Below are positions 9,049 to 18,205 of a stretch of 64,000 nt of DNA, in pieces. The DNA comes from an uncultured bacterium (GTDB taxonomy: Bacteria; Elusimicrobiota; Elusimicrobia; Elusimicrobiales; Elusimicrobiaceae): NCBI GenBank assembly GCA_949294085.1, contig CASFFX010000003.1:228325-292324 (forward strand). Direction: 5' to 3'. Within the stretch, counting starts at the first letter, position 1, and each line of letters starts with the position of its first letter. The notes beneath the pieces were generated by a model. That model ran no database searches, was not told the origin of the DNA, and saw only the letters and a program-made list of their open reading frames with translations. The translations under genes were made by a program, and so were the position numbers.

Positions 9049-10020
9049 ATGATCGGCATAGGCGTAGATATCGGAGGAACCTTCGTAAAATTGTTCGTGA
9101 TGAACGAACACGGCGAAATTTTCCGCAAAGATAAAATAGAAACCGATTATGCCAAAGGAGCCAAAGGGTTTATCGCGCAAATCGGCGATTATATTAACCA
9201 GATTCAAAAAGAATTCCCGGATCACCAAGTGGCGGTGGCCGTGGGCGCCCCCGGCGATGTGGACAACCAAAAAGGCGTACTGCGCTATAACCCAAATTTG
9301 AAATTCAAAGACATTGCCGACTGGCCGCTGGCCCAACTGCTCCACAAGCACACGGGCATTTTGCCCTGCGTGGCCAACGACGCCACCCTGGCCGCCTGGG
9401 GCGTGTACGAGGCGGACCTCAAACGCCAAGGGACCAATGTGCTGGTCGTTACGCTGGGCACGGGCGTGGGCGGCGGACTGATTTTGAATAAAGAACTTTA
9501 CCAAGGCTCCAACGGAACCGCCGGCGAAATTGGACATACCAAAATTGCCGACATTGCCACCGGCCCGCTGTGCGGCTGCGGCGCACGCGGCTGCCTGGAA
9601 GCGTTTATCGGCACCATTGGCATCAAGCGGCGCGTGCTGGAAGCCGTAACGGATTACCCCGACTCTATTTTAGCCCAAATGGTGGCGGCCGAGAAAGATT
9701 TTAAGATAGAAATCGTTTCCCGCGCAGCGGCCCAAGGCTGCAAAACCGCTTTGAAAGTGTGGGAAGACACCGGCTACTACTTGGGCATCGGGCTGGCCAA
9801 CTTTACGCTGGTGCTGGACATTGACACCATCGTCTTGACGGGAGGCGTTTCGGGCGCGGCGCCGTATTTTCTGCCTGCGGCCAAGCGCGTGCTGGCGGCC
9901 CAACAAATTCAAACGCCGTTCAAACGGCTTAAAATTTTGGTATCCAAAAACCCGGACATCGGTGGCGTGGGCGCGGCCCTATATGCCATTTACCGGGCGC
10001 GGCAAGACACTCTAAAATGA
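9049..10020 (+). CDS. ROK family sugar kinase (glucokinase-like)
   Basis: The 323-residue protein carries the phosphate-binding motif DIGGT (residues 7-11) and the ROK zinc site formed by His163 and the CGCGARGC motif (Cys175, Cys177, Cys182). The substrate is probably glucose or N-acetylglucosamine/mannosamine. The family includes glucokinases and amino-sugar kinases and the sequence does not decide between them. AAGGAG precedes the ATG. The last four bases overlap the start of the LptD-like gene (ATGA). Confidence 0.9.
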   Translation: MIGIGVDIGGTFVKLFVMNEHGEIFRKDKIETDYAKGAKGFIAQIGDYINQIQKEFPDHQVAVAVGAPGDVDNQKGVLRYNPNLKFKDIADWPLAQLLHKHTGILPCVANDATLAAWGVYEADLKRQGTNVLVVTLGTGVGGGLILNKELYQGSNGTAGEIGHTKIADIATGPLCGCGARGCLEAFIGTIGIKRRVLEAVTDYPDSILAQMVAAEKDFKIEIVSRAAAQGCKTALKVWEDTGYYLGIGLANFTLVLDIDTIVLTGGVSGAAPYFLPAAKRVLAAQQIQTPFKRLKILVSKNPDIGGVGAALYAIYRARQDTLK

Positions 10021-12221
10021 AATTCATCTCGCGGTTGCTTTTGCTTATGGTTTGCTTTTCCCCGGTGCTGCTGCACGCCGCGGACAATGTGCTGCCCAAA
10101 CCGGACGGGGAAGGGTTCGTCTATTTTACCTCGGACCGCGCCATCGCCGAGCCGGATAACAAAAAAGTTACGCTGGAAGGCAACGTAACGGTCATCCAGC
10201 ACACCAAAGACGGCAAAACCCGCACCGCCACCGGCGAAAACATCACGCTGGACCAGGCCAACACGCTTATTACGTCCGTAGGCCCCATGACGGTAAGCGA
10301 CGGGCAAGGCGGCGAATTGCGCGGCAATAACGTGTCCGTCAATTACACGACCAAAGATTTCCGGGCGGAAGACATTTCCACCGAATATCCGCCCCTGCGG
10401 GTCTTGTCGGCCCGGGAGATTTCTTCCATTTCCCAAAAAGAAACTCTGCGCAATGCCACCCTCACTTGCTGCGACCTGACGGACCCGCACTATACGCTCT
10501 CCGTCGGCAAGCTGACGGTTTCGCCGCAAAAACGCGTCGTTGGCACCAATGCGGTGCTGCGGCTGGACGGGTTCCCGATTTTTTATTTGCCGGTATTTTG
10601 GCGCTCACTGCAATCGCAAAAACCTTGGACAACGTACGTGGATTTTACCCAAAGCAATAAAACCGGATTTGGGATTTTAACCTCCACGGTATTCCGCCCG
10701 GTGCTGAACTTGCGCCCCAAATTAAACTTGGATTATTACACCAATTCCGGCGTGGGCATTGGCGGCGGGCTGACGGCGGTTACGTCCCCCACGCTGCGCG
10801 GAAGCGGCGAATTCTATTTTATTAACGACCATGCCGATACGGACGACACTCGCTCCCTGAGCAGCACCAAACGCTGGGGCGTACAGGGCGGCTACTGGTG
10901 GGAAATGTACGACTCGTCTGACCATTTCAACAATTCCACCGGTGCGCTGTATCAGTTCCAAACCCAGTTCCGCATGGTGTCGGACCCGTATTTTTACGAT
11001 ACCTTCTTCCGCGGCAATCCGTATATTTTTATGCCGGACCAGGAAACCAACTTCTCTCTTTCGCGCCAAACGCGCCGTTCCACCCTGCGCGTAAGCTACC
11101 AGCAAAAAGACATTTTTGACTGGCGGAAAAAAGAATTCATGGCCGAGCAGCGCACCTTGCCGGAAATCAAATACATGCTGCTGCCGTTTAACGACCCCTG
11201 GCTCAAAACGTCCAACCGCTTGGAAGTGGAGTTTAACAACACCTCTACCCTGCAGTACAATCAAAACGGCCTCCCCAACGAAGAAGGCCCCTACCAGCGC
11301 CAGGCCCACGCCAAATGGACCACAGAAAAAGCCTTCCGCTTAAACCGCGCTTTTACGTTTACGCCATCGGTATTTTACGACCAAACCGTTACGTTTGCCG
11401 ACAAATATTACGAAGACCGGGACGCTTGGGTGGCGCGCATCGGAACGGACCTGAACCTGCAAACGCACTCGTTTTTGGGAACGACGGATTTTGGCTATCA
11501 ATTTACCAAGCGCCTTTCTACGGGCACCTTGTCCTCGGACACGTCCTCCCCGGACAAAGGGCTGGAACGCAACCGCCTTTACGTCAACAACTACTATCGC
11601 CCCACCTTCAACACGTATGTACGCTTTCAAACGGGGTTTGATTTGTCCGACTATACCTACGACCTGCACACCGGAAAGGGCTATGAACAAAATTGGGATC
11701 ACCTCAAAACCCGCATTGAACCGCTCCTGCTGGAGTGGGGGTACAATTCGCCTGACGGAAAATTTAACTTCTTCGTGCAGGACCAATACGACCTGGAAGA
11801 AAAGAACATCAACTTTATTGCCCAGTCCAATTTCCGTTATAAAAAGCACCTCATCGGCCTGGGTTTTAACAACTTTGCCGATTATACGGACCCCAGTTCC
11901 CTCTACCAAACCGATTCGGACCGCTACACCGTTACCACCACCTGGGGAATTCGCCCCGCCAGCGGCAAATGGTTTATGGATCTGGGGATAGACGCCGTAT
12001 TGGAACCGCACAGCTTGGTGGGGTTCAACAAGCTGTTCCGTTTTTCGTATGATTTCCACGACGCACGGGCCGAGTTTACCGTACGGGACCGCAACGATAA
12101 CCTTTCCTTCGCCTTCCGCATTACCGTTTTGTGCGGCGGCGACAAGCGAGCCCAAGCCCAAACGCCGGAAGACACCTACTGGTATCCTTGGCGCAGCCAA
12201 GGCGACCTGCGCGATATATAG
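10017..12221 (+). CDS. lptD: LptD/OstA-like outer-membrane LPS assembly protein
   Basis: The 734-residue protein has an N-terminal signal peptide ending near LLHAADN. An OstA/LptA-like jelly-roll region (about 35-140) follows, with repeated short beta strands (KVTLEGNVTVIQ, ATGENITLD, LRGNNVSVN). A long C-terminal region has alternating aromatic beta strands typical of an outer-membrane barrel and ends at a hydrophilic tail. This is the architecture of LptD, which inserts LPS into the outer leaflet. Two adjacent cysteines (TCCDL) lie in the OstA/barrel linker. Whether they form LptD-type disulfides is unknown. With lpxB elsewhere in the window it supports an LPS-containing outer membrane. Confidence 0.85.
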   Translation: MKFISRLLLLMVCFSPVLLHAADNVLPKPDGEGFVYFTSDRAIAEPDNKKVTLEGNVTVIQHTKDGKTRTATGENITLDQANTLITSVGPMTVSDGQGGELRGNNVSVNYTTKDFRAEDISTEYPPLRVLSAREISSISQKETLRNATLTCCDLTDPHYTLSVGKLTVSPQKRVVGTNAVLRLDGFPIFYLPVFWRSLQSQKPWTTYVDFTQSNKTGFGILTSTVFRPVLNLRPKLNLDYYTNSGVGIGGGLTAVTSPTLRGSGEFYFINDHADTDDTRSLSSTKRWGVQGGYWWEMYDSSDHFNNSTGALYQFQTQFRMVSDPYFYDTFFRGNPYIFMPDQETNFSLSRQTRRSTLRVSYQQKDIFDWRKKEFMAEQRTLPEIKYMLLPFNDPWLKTSNRLEVEFNNTSTLQYNQNGLPNEEGPYQRQAHAKWTTEKAFRLNRAFTFTPSVFYDQTVTFADKYYEDRDAWVARIGTDLNLQTHSFLGTTDFGYQFTKRLSTGTLSSDTSSPDKGLERNRLYVNNYYRPTFNTYVRFQTGFDLSDYTYDLHTGKGYEQNWDHLKTRIEPLLLEWGYNSPDGKFNFFVQDQYDLEEKNINFIAQSNFRYKKHLIGLGFNNFADYTDPSSLYQTDSDRYTVTTTWGIRPASGKWFMDLGIDAVLEPHSLVGFNKLFRFSYDFHDARAEFTVRDRNDNLSFAFRITVLCGGDKRAQAQTPEDTYWYPWRSQGDLRDI

Positions 12222-12230
12222 GAGCCATGT

Positions 12231-12800
12231 ATGCCAAACCCGCTGATGTATCACCCGCAAGGCTGGATTGAAGTGATTTGCGGCTGTATGTTCTCCGGCA
12301 AGACCGAAGAACTGATCCGCCGCGTACGCACGGCCTTGATTGCCAAGCAAAAAGTGCAGCTGTTTAATTCCAAAATAGACACCCGCTACGGCATAGACAG
12401 TATTACCAGCCACAACCAAAACAAAGTGGCCGCCACGTGCGTCAAAAAATCGGACGAAATTTTGCCCTTGGTGCAAAAAGACACGCAAGTCGTGGCGATT
12501 GACGAAATTAATTTTTTTGACAAAGGCATCGTGTCCGTCTGCGAGCAGTTGGCCAACGCCGGCAAACGGGTGATTGTGGCCGGGCTGGACACCGATTACC
12601 GAGCCGAACCCTTTGAAGTAACGGCGGCACTGATGGCCAAAGCGGAATACGTAACCAAAAACCTGGCGGTTTGCACGCTGTGCGGCAACCCGGCCAGCTT
12701 TACGCAGCGCATCAGCAAAGACACAAAACGCATTGTGGTAGGCACAACGGACGCTTACCAGGCCCGTTGCCGCCGCTGTTACAAAAAACCGCAGGCATAA
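12231..12800 (+). CDS. tdk: Thymidine kinase
   Basis: This enzyme phosphorylates thymidine to dTMP in the salvage pathway. The 189-residue protein is a TK1-type kinase with P-loop CGCMFSGKTE (residues 17-26) and a Walker B-like VVAIDEINFF. A zinc site is formed by CTLCG and CRRCY near the C-terminus. The start is set by GGAG six bases upstream. It directly follows the LptD-like gene by 9 bases. Confidence 0.96.
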   Translation: MPNPLMYHPQGWIEVICGCMFSGKTEELIRRVRTALIAKQKVQLFNSKIDTRYGIDSITSHNQNKVAATCVKKSDEILPLVQKDTQVVAIDEINFFDKGIVSVCEQLANAGKRVIVAGLDTDYRAEPFEVTAALMAKAEYVTKNLAVCTLCGNPASFTQRISKDTKRIVVGTTDAYQARCRRCYKKPQA

Positions 12801-12853
12801 CCGTTTTCAGGCGGTTAAACGCGAAAAACCGCCCAGCTGGAAAGGAGGACTTG

Positions 12854-13681
12854 ATGAATACAACTATCTATGCAGGTTTCTGGAGGCGCTGTATCGCTTT
12901 CGTGGTGGACGGCCTTCTTGTTTCGTTGGTGCCGGCTGTCGTTTTTATTCCGCTTCTTGTCTGGCGGGTAAGAGCGGCCGGACAAGCCACCCCGGAGGCG
13001 CTGGCCGGCGTCATCGGCTCGTTGGTGCTGATCTATATTTTATGGCAGGTAGTGGCTGTTGTGTTTTGGTGGCTTTACTTCGCCTGCTTGGAAAGCGGCC
13101 CGCGCCAAGCCACGCTGGGCAAACGGCTGCTTAAAATCAAGGTCATTGGCAAAAACGGCGAACGCATTGGCTTCGGCCGGGCCACGGGGCGTGTATTTGC
13201 CAAAATTCTTTCGTACATTACGCTTAATTTCGGCTACATCATGGCGGGGCTGACCAACCGCAAACGCGCCCTGCACGATTATGTGGCGGAAACGTACGTC
13301 GTCAAAGCGGAATTTCAGCCCGGCGACGACCTGCCCGATACGCCTTCCCACAAAGGCTGGATGATTGCCATTGCGGCGATTTTGGTGGTGGGGATGGGTG
13401 TCCTGTTCGCCTTGGGCGTTTTTGCCCAACAGCCGGCCGGGATGGCTTTCCAAGCGGCCGCCCAGCTGCAAACGCTGGCCGCTCAGCAGGATTTGCCGTA
13501 TGGCCCGCTGCCGGCGGGTAATATTACCTACTACCACTATTCAGACGGCTACCACGCCGTGTTTGAAGATGCCGACGGCGGCGAATACGCCCTGTACCTG
13601 CCCGCAGCCGGCGAAGAAGTATGCTGCGAAAATTACCCCGGCGACTCGTGCGAAGCCACCGGCTACGCCGAGTGCGAATAA
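12854..13681 (+). CDS. RDD family membrane protein with extra-cytoplasmic tail
   Basis: The protein has 275 residues and starts after a near-perfect AAAGGAGG. The N-terminal RDD domain has the typical Arg (FWRRCIAFVVDG), two hydrophobic helices, and the conserved TLGKRLLKIKV and RALHDYVAET segments. A third membrane segment (about 170-195) follows. The polar C-terminal tail of about 80 residues is rich in Tyr, Asp and Gly and ends with three cysteines. RDD proteins have been linked to ion exchange in some bacteria, but the role here is unknown. It is the last gene of the plus-strand run and a strong terminator follows. Confidence 0.8.
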   Translation: MNTTIYAGFWRRCIAFVVDGLLVSLVPAVVFIPLLVWRVRAAGQATPEALAGVIGSLVLIYILWQVVAVVFWWLYFACLESGPRQATLGKRLLKIKVIGKNGERIGFGRATGRVFAKILSYITLNFGYIMAGLTNRKRALHDYVAETYVVKAEFQPGDDLPDTPSHKGWMIAIAAILVVGMGVLFALGVFAQQPAGMAFQAAAQLQTLAAQQDLPYGPLPAGNITYYHYSDGYHAVFEDADGGEYALYLPAAGEEVCCENYPGDSCEATGYAECE

Positions 13682-13693
13682 CCCTTCCGCCTG

Positions 13694-13725
13694 AAAAAAT
13701 CCCCGCTCTAACGCGGGGATTTTTT
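13694..13725 (+). terminator. Rho-independent terminator after the RDD gene
   Basis: AAAAAATCCCCGC and GCGGGGATTTTTT pair around a six-base loop and a T-run follows. The symmetric A/T flanks could also work on the minus strand. Confidence 0.9.
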
Positions 13726-13736
13726 TATTTTCTCCA

Positions 13737-13920
13737 TTAAGACATTTTGTAAATCAAGCAACCTGACGCGGCACAAGCGCGCCTGCGGGAGCGGCTTCCG
13801 CACGCTTGCTCGGCACGTATCATGGCGTCCCTTTGTTTGCGTGGAAGCAGCACCGCCCTTTCGGCCCAACCATAAGGCTCCGGCCGTTTTCCCCGGCGGG
13901 CCGATGCGTCTTTTGCCGAC
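13737..13920. other. Intergenic stretch with no recognisable gene
   Basis: About 185 GC-rich bases lie between two terminators that face each other. The longest reading frame (minus strand, 61 codons) would need a TTG start inside the tolB terminator T-run and has no Shine-Dalgarno sequence. Its Arg/Ala-rich product matches nothing I know. I see no tRNA fold or known RNA motif. Confidence 0.5.
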
Positions 13921-13950
13921 AAAAAAACAGGGCCGTTCCATCGGCCCTGT
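13921..13950 (-). terminator. Terminator of the pal-cpoB-tolB unit
   Basis: ACAGGGCCG and CGGCCCTGT form a nine-pair stem. On the minus strand seven T residues follow directly. Confidence 0.92.
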
Positions 13951-13973
13951 GAAAAGTAAAACCGTTGCGCCGC

Positions 13974-15269
13974 CTAAAAACTCCAATGCGGCGTAAACGA
14001 ATCGCCTTTCAAATCGGCCAGCAGGTGCGGGGCGCTGCCGTCCATATCCATCAGGTACAGCTGGCGTTTGCCGTTGCGTGTGGTGGTAAAGGCGATGAAT
14101 CGGCCGTCCGGCGACCAGGTAGGATCTTCGTTGGAACCGGCGTCCGTCGTCAAACGGCGCAGTTGGGTGCCCGTCAAATCCACCAAAAAGATATCCATCG
14201 GATGATAGGGCGATTCCCGACCCGAAAATACAATCCACTCCCCGGTGGGCGACCATTGCGGGCTGTCGGACCAGTTAAACGTTTTGGTCAGCGGACGCGT
14301 ATCGCCGGTGGCCAGTTCCATCACGTAAATTTGCGGATTGCCCGCGCGGTTGGAAACAAACGTAATGTATTTGCCGTCCGGCGAGTAAGAAGGGGACCCG
14401 TCCACCGACGCTTTGTTGGTCAAGCGGGTTTTTTCGTGCGTATCCAGGTTATAAATGTAGATGCTGGGGTTCGTCCCGCCGGAGCTGGTAAAGGCCAGCG
14501 CTTTCCCGTCCGGGGACACGCCGCCAATCAGCGACAGGCCGCCGCGAATAATGACCGGCGCAATTTTGCCCGCGCGCAGATCAATGGCAAAGATATCCGG
14601 GTTTTTGTATTTGTACGTCGTGTAGAAAATGCGCCCATCTTTAGACCAGCGCGGCAAGATGGCAATGCTTTTGTCGTTGGTCAGTTTTTGCAGGTTTTCG
14701 CCGTCGTAATCCACCACGTAAATTTCTTTGTGGCGGGTGGCGTTGTTGGCAAAGGCGATTTTGGTATCGGCAATGCCGCGTTTGCCCACCAGGGCGGACA
14801 CAATTTGGTCCGAAGCAATATGCGCCAAGCGGCGCAGGCTGCTTTCGGTGCCCTTAAACGCCTTGGCAAACACCGCCGAGCGGGTGGAAATGTCATACAC
14901 GTAAATTTTAATGGTGTAATACGGGGCGGTGTACGAAAGATCCCCCGCCAACAAATAGGTTGCCCCCAGGCGGCCCCATTGGTTCAGCGTATTGGTTAAT
15001 TGGGCCGCATCAAAAGCGGGGCCGTTTTCGGTAACGTCAAAATAGCGGGCAAACAGCAAATCGGCGCGCATGACATCGTGCACCTGCACGGCGGCGGACT
15101 GAGCTTTTTCTTCGCTATAGCGAAAAGGCGGCATCCCAATGGCCGGGAGCTTTTTGTCCCCCACCGAGGTAATGCCAATGTATACGTCCGTCTGGGGCTG
15201 TGCGGCAAAAGCAGCACAGGAAACAAACAAAATAACGGCAAGCGTTAAAAAAGAAAAAATTTTTTTCAT
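13974..15269 (-). CDS. tolB: TolB periplasmic beta-propeller protein
   Basis: TolB links Pal to the Tol machinery and helps maintain outer-membrane integrity. The 431-residue protein has a signal peptide (cut near AAFAAQ) and an N-terminal TolB-N domain. A six-bladed propeller with repeated PD40 motifs follows (SPDGKALAFTS, SPDGKYITFVSN, SPTGEWIVFSG, SPDGRFIAFTT). It is last in the pal-cpoB-tolB unit, 20 bases after cpoB. No tolQ, tolR or tolA is present in the window. Confidence 0.95.
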   Translation of the reverse strand: MKKIFSFLTLAVILFVSCAAFAAQPQTDVYIGITSVGDKKLPAIGMPPFRYSEEKAQSAAVQVHDVMRADLLFARYFDVTENGPAFDAAQLTNTLNQWGRLGATYLLAGDLSYTAPYYTIKIYVYDISTRSAVFAKAFKGTESSLRRLAHIASDQIVSALVGKRGIADTKIAFANNATRHKEIYVVDYDGENLQKLTNDKSIAILPRWSKDGRIFYTTYKYKNPDIFAIDLRAGKIAPVIIRGGLSLIGGVSPDGKALAFTSSGGTNPSIYIYNLDTHEKTRLTNKASVDGSPSYSPDGKYITFVSNRAGNPQIYVMELATGDTRPLTKTFNWSDSPQWSPTGEWIVFSGRESPYHPMDIFLVDLTGTQLRRLTTDAGSNEDPTWSPDGRFIAFTTTRNGKRQLYLMDMDGSAPHLLADLKGDSFTPHWSF

Positions 15270-15289
15270 GAAATGGCAGCGTCCGCCGC

Positions 15290-15982
15290 TTATTTTAATT
15301 TAGCCAATTCCTTCTGCGCGGTTTTGGCTTCCGGGGCAGACGGGAAATCCTGCACGACGGAGGACAAATACAGCTTGGCTTCGTCGGTCTTGCCCAGCGG
15401 CACAATGCTTAACGCATATTTTAAGCGGGCGGCGGGAATCAATTTGCTTTTGGGAAACTTCTGCAGCAGCGTGGCGTAGGCAATCGCCCCTTGCTTGGTT
15501 TGCCCGGCGGCGATGTAGGCATCGCCCAGGTACATATAGGCCTGTTCGGTGTTTTCGCTGTCCGGGTATTTGGTTACGTAGAGCTTAAAGCCGATAGCGG
15601 CCGGTTCATACGCGCCTTTGTCCAAATGGCTCTTGGACTCGGCAAACAAATCCGACGGCAACAACGCCGCCGTTTGGCTGCCTTCCGCCGCCGCACCCGT
15701 ACCCCCGGGGCGGACGGAAGCGGTCAAATCGTCCAGCTTGGCGGAAAGCTTAAAAATTTGGGCGTCCACCTGAGAGAGATTTTCGTTGGAAACGGACAAA
15801 TTGCGGTTCAGCTCTTCCATTTTGCCGGCCAGCTCCGCCTGATTGGCCTGCATTTGGGTAATGGTGGTGTTCAGCTCCTGCAGCTGCAGTTTCAGCGTGC
15901 TCATATCGCGCTCACTGGCAATGCAGCCGGACAATAGGAAGCCCGAACCTGCCATAAAAATAAGTTTGGTAACGTTTTTCAT
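15290..15982 (-). CDS. cpoB: CpoB/YbgF-like TPR lipoprotein
   Basis: The protein has 230 residues. Unlike E. coli CpoB it has a lipobox (LSGC, Cys19), so it is probably membrane-anchored. Residues about 25-85 form a coiled coil (LQELNTTITQMQANQAEL). The C-terminal 115 residues carry the YbgF tetratricopeptide pattern (AYMYLGDAYIAAGQTKQGA). CpoB coordinates peptidoglycan synthesis with Tol-Pal constriction. It lies between pal (33 bases upstream) and tolB. Confidence 0.88.
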   Translation of the reverse strand: MKNVTKLIFMAGSGFLLSGCIASERDMSTLKLQLQELNTTITQMQANQAELAGKMEELNRNLSVSNENLSQVDAQIFKLSAKLDDLTASVRPGGTGAAAEGSQTAALLPSDLFAESKSHLDKGAYEPAAIGFKLYVTKYPDSENTEQAYMYLGDAYIAAGQTKQGAIAYATLLQKFPKSKLIPAARLKYALSIVPLGKTDEAKLYLSSVVQDFPSAPEAKTAQKELAKLK

Positions 15983-16015
15983 AGAGATTCGGGCTCCTTG
16001 TTAATAAAACATCAA

Positions 16016-16522
16016 TTAGTTGACTTTCAGCAACGTATCAGCTCTGCGGTTTTTGGCCCAGCAGGACTGAGTAGCTTCGTAGCAGACCGGTTTTTCTTCG
16101 CCGTAAGAAACGGTGGTGATGTTCGCAGCCGGGATGCCGAGGCGCACGTAATACGCTTTCACTTCGTCGGCTCTTTTTTGGCCGAGCGCAATGTTGTAAG
16201 CGATGGTGCCTCTGTCGTCGCAGTTGCCTTCTACGGTTACTTTATAAGAGGTAACCGCGCCGGCGGCGGATTTAATCGCCTGGGCGTTGGCTTCCACAAT
16301 TTTGCGAGCATCGGCGGACAAGGTGTATTTGTCCAGCGCAAAGTGCACCGCACCGAGGGACACTTCCTGGGCGGGGATTTCTTCCGTTACCGTGGTTTCT
16401 TCCAACACCATTTCGGTACCGGCGGTCAGATCGGCATTGGCGTCATCTTTCACGTTCTTTTTGCAAGCGGTCAAGCCGGCGGCCAAGGCCAAAACCAAAA
16501 CTACTCTGAGTAAGTTTTTCAT
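16016..16522 (-). CDS. pal: Peptidoglycan-associated lipoprotein Pal
   Basis: The 168-residue lipoprotein has lipobox LTAC and a C-terminal OmpA-like domain. The VEGNCDDRGT and NIALGQKRADEVK motifs are those that bind diaminopimelate peptidoglycan. The start gives a standard signal peptide and has GGAGAAAG upstream. A longer in-frame extension lacks such a site. It is first in the pal-cpoB-tolB unit behind a good sigma70 promoter. Confidence 0.95.
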   Translation of the reverse strand: MKNLLRVVLVLALAAGLTACKKNVKDDANADLTAGTEMVLEETTVTEEIPAQEVSLGAVHFALDKYTLSADARKIVEANAQAIKSAAGAVTSYKVTVEGNCDDRGTIAYNIALGQKRADEVKAYYVRLGIPAANITTVSYGEEKPVCYEATQSCWAKNRRADTLLKVN

Positions 16523-16560
16523 TTCTTTCTCCGTTATAGATTTTGTACTTCTACACATAA

Positions 16561-16590
16561 ATAATAGCAGACTTTGTGCCCCCGGGTCAA
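16561..16590 (-). promoter_or_regulatory. Sigma70 promoter of pal-cpoB-tolB
   Basis: On the minus strand TTGACC, an 18-base spacer and TATTAT lie upstream of pal. The predicted start is about 30 bases before the pal ATG, leaving room for the GGAGAAAG ribosome site. Confidence 0.8.
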
Positions 16591-16679
16591 TGCGTGTTCC
16601 CTATGGCAAGGCGTCAAAATTTACGTGTTCTTTATTGTACCCTATTTGGGGCCGTTTGCATACCTTAATATTTACATTA

Positions 16680-16707
16680 AAAAGCCGGCCCGAAAAGGCC
16701 GGCTTTT
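16680..16707 (-). terminator. Terminator after gatB
   Basis: AAAAGCCGGCC and GGCCGGCTTTT pair around a six-base loop and a T-run follows on the minus strand. Confidence 0.88.
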
Positions 16708-16722
16708 CAAAGCTTGCACGCG

Positions 16723-18171
16723 CTAGGCGCTTAACAGCTTGCTTAGGAGCTGGCTGATGAGGCGCGGGTTGGCTTTCCCCTTGCTCATCTTCATCACCGC
16801 TCCCACCAGCGGGCCCACGGCCGCTTTGTTGCCGGCCTTAAAGTCGGCCACCGCTTTGGGATTGGCGGCCATGGCGGCTTTGGCCCACTCTTCCAGTTGG
16901 CCTTCGTCGCTCACCTGCACCATGCCGCGTTTTTCCACCACCGCGGCGGGAGATTCGCCGGTGGTCCAAATTTCGTCAAACACTTCCCGGGCCTGTTTGC
17001 GGTTAATTTTGCCGCTTTCCGTCAGTTCCAACAGTTCGGCCAAGCGGGCAGCGGAAATCGGCGAATCCTGGATTTCCTTTTTCTCGGCATTGAGCATACC
17101 CAGCAAATCGGTTTGAATCCAGTTGGATGCCGTCTTAAGCGATACTTTACCGCCTTTGGTAACCTCTTCAAAATAATCCGACAGTTCGCGCGAGCTGGTC
17201 AGCACGCCCGCATCGTACGCCGACAAGCCTTCCTTCATAAAGCGCGCTTCCTTGGCGGAAGGCAGCTCCGGCATGCGGGCCTTTACGCCTTCCAGCCATG
17301 TTTTTTCCAACACAACGGGCGGCAAATCGGGCTCCGGGAAATAGCGGTAATCCAGCGCGTCCTCTTTGGAGCGCATCGGTTTCGTAACCAATTCTTCTTT
17401 ATCCCACAGGCGCGTTTCCTGCTTTACCTGGCCGCCTTCGTTTAAGATTTGGCTCTGGCGGGCAATTTCGTAATTCAGCGCGTCGCGCACCGCTTTGAAC
17501 GAGTTCAAGTTTTTAATTTCCGCCCGCGTGCCAAATTTTTCCTGGCCTTTCGGGCGCAGCGAAATGTTCACGTCCACGCGCAGCTCGCCTTTTTCCATAT
17601 CGCAGTTGGACGCACCCACCCAGCGCATTAACCGTTTGATTTCGGTTAAATAGGCGTAGGCTTCATCCGGCGAGCGCAAATCCGGCAGGGACACGATTTC
17701 CAATAGCGGGCAGCCCGCCCGGTTAAAATCAATCAGCGAATACGTCCCTTCGTGCGAAGATTTGCTGGCGTCCTCTTCCAAGTGGGCGTGGTGGATGCCG
17801 ATTTTCTTTTTTTGCAAATGGTCTTTGGGGCCAAACGTAATTTCAATAAATCCCGCGCCGTTGATGGGCTCGTCATACTGGGTAATCTGATACCCTTTGG
17901 GCAAATCGGGGTAAAAATAATGTTTGCGCGAAAAAGACGAATACTCGTTAATTTGGCAGTTCATGCTCAGCCCGGCGCGCACGGCCAGTTCCAGGGCGCC
18001 TTCGGTCAGCACCGGCAGTACGCCGGGGTGGCCCGTGCAGACGGGGCAGATAGCGGTATTGGGTTTGGTGTCTTCGCCCACGCCGTTGGGGCAGGAGCAA
18101 AACAGTTTGGTTTTGCTGGCAAGCTGGACATGGATTTCCAGCCCGATTACAGGTTCAAATTCAGTTGTCAC
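16723..18171 (-). CDS. gatB: Aspartyl/glutamyl-tRNA amidotransferase subunit B
   Basis: GatB is the kinase/tRNA-binding subunit of GatCAB, which converts Glu-tRNA(Gln) or Asp-tRNA(Asn) to the amide form. The 482-residue protein begins FEPVIGLEIHVQL. It has the zinc-binding cysteines CSCPNG and CPVCTGHPG, the HLEEDASKS segment and a C-terminal YqeY-like helical tail. The start is GTG with AGGAGA upstream. The partner genes gatC and gatA are about 38 kb away in this window, so the complex is encoded from split loci. Confidence 0.96.
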   Translation of the reverse strand: MTTEFEPVIGLEIHVQLASKTKLFCSCPNGVGEDTKPNTAICPVCTGHPGVLPVLTEGALELAVRAGLSMNCQINEYSSFSRKHYFYPDLPKGYQITQYDEPINGAGFIEITFGPKDHLQKKKIGIHHAHLEEDASKSSHEGTYSLIDFNRAGCPLLEIVSLPDLRSPDEAYAYLTEIKRLMRWVGASNCDMEKGELRVDVNISLRPKGQEKFGTRAEIKNLNSFKAVRDALNYEIARQSQILNEGGQVKQETRLWDKEELVTKPMRSKEDALDYRYFPEPDLPPVVLEKTWLEGVKARMPELPSAKEARFMKEGLSAYDAGVLTSSRELSDYFEEVTKGGKVSLKTASNWIQTDLLGMLNAEKKEIQDSPISAARLAELLELTESGKINRKQAREVFDEIWTTGESPAAVVEKRGMVQVSDEGQLEEWAKAAMAANPKAVADFKAGNKAAVGPLVGAVMKMSKGKANPRLISQLLSKLLSA

Positions 18172-18192
18172 AATAATATTCTCCTAAATTAT

Positions 18193-18198
18193 TATAAT
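18193..18198 (+). promoter_or_regulatory. -10 box close to the flippase start (possible leaderless mRNA)
   Basis: TATAAT is followed by seven bases and then the ATG of the flippase gene. There is no Shine-Dalgarno sequence, so transcription would begin at or next to the start codon. No good -35 is visible. Confidence 0.5.
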
Positions 18199-18205
18199 AT
18201 CAAAT

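Noticed and set aside
13737..13922. 61-codon frame on the minus strand
   Set aside because: It would start with TTG inside a terminator T-run and has no Shine-Dalgarno site.
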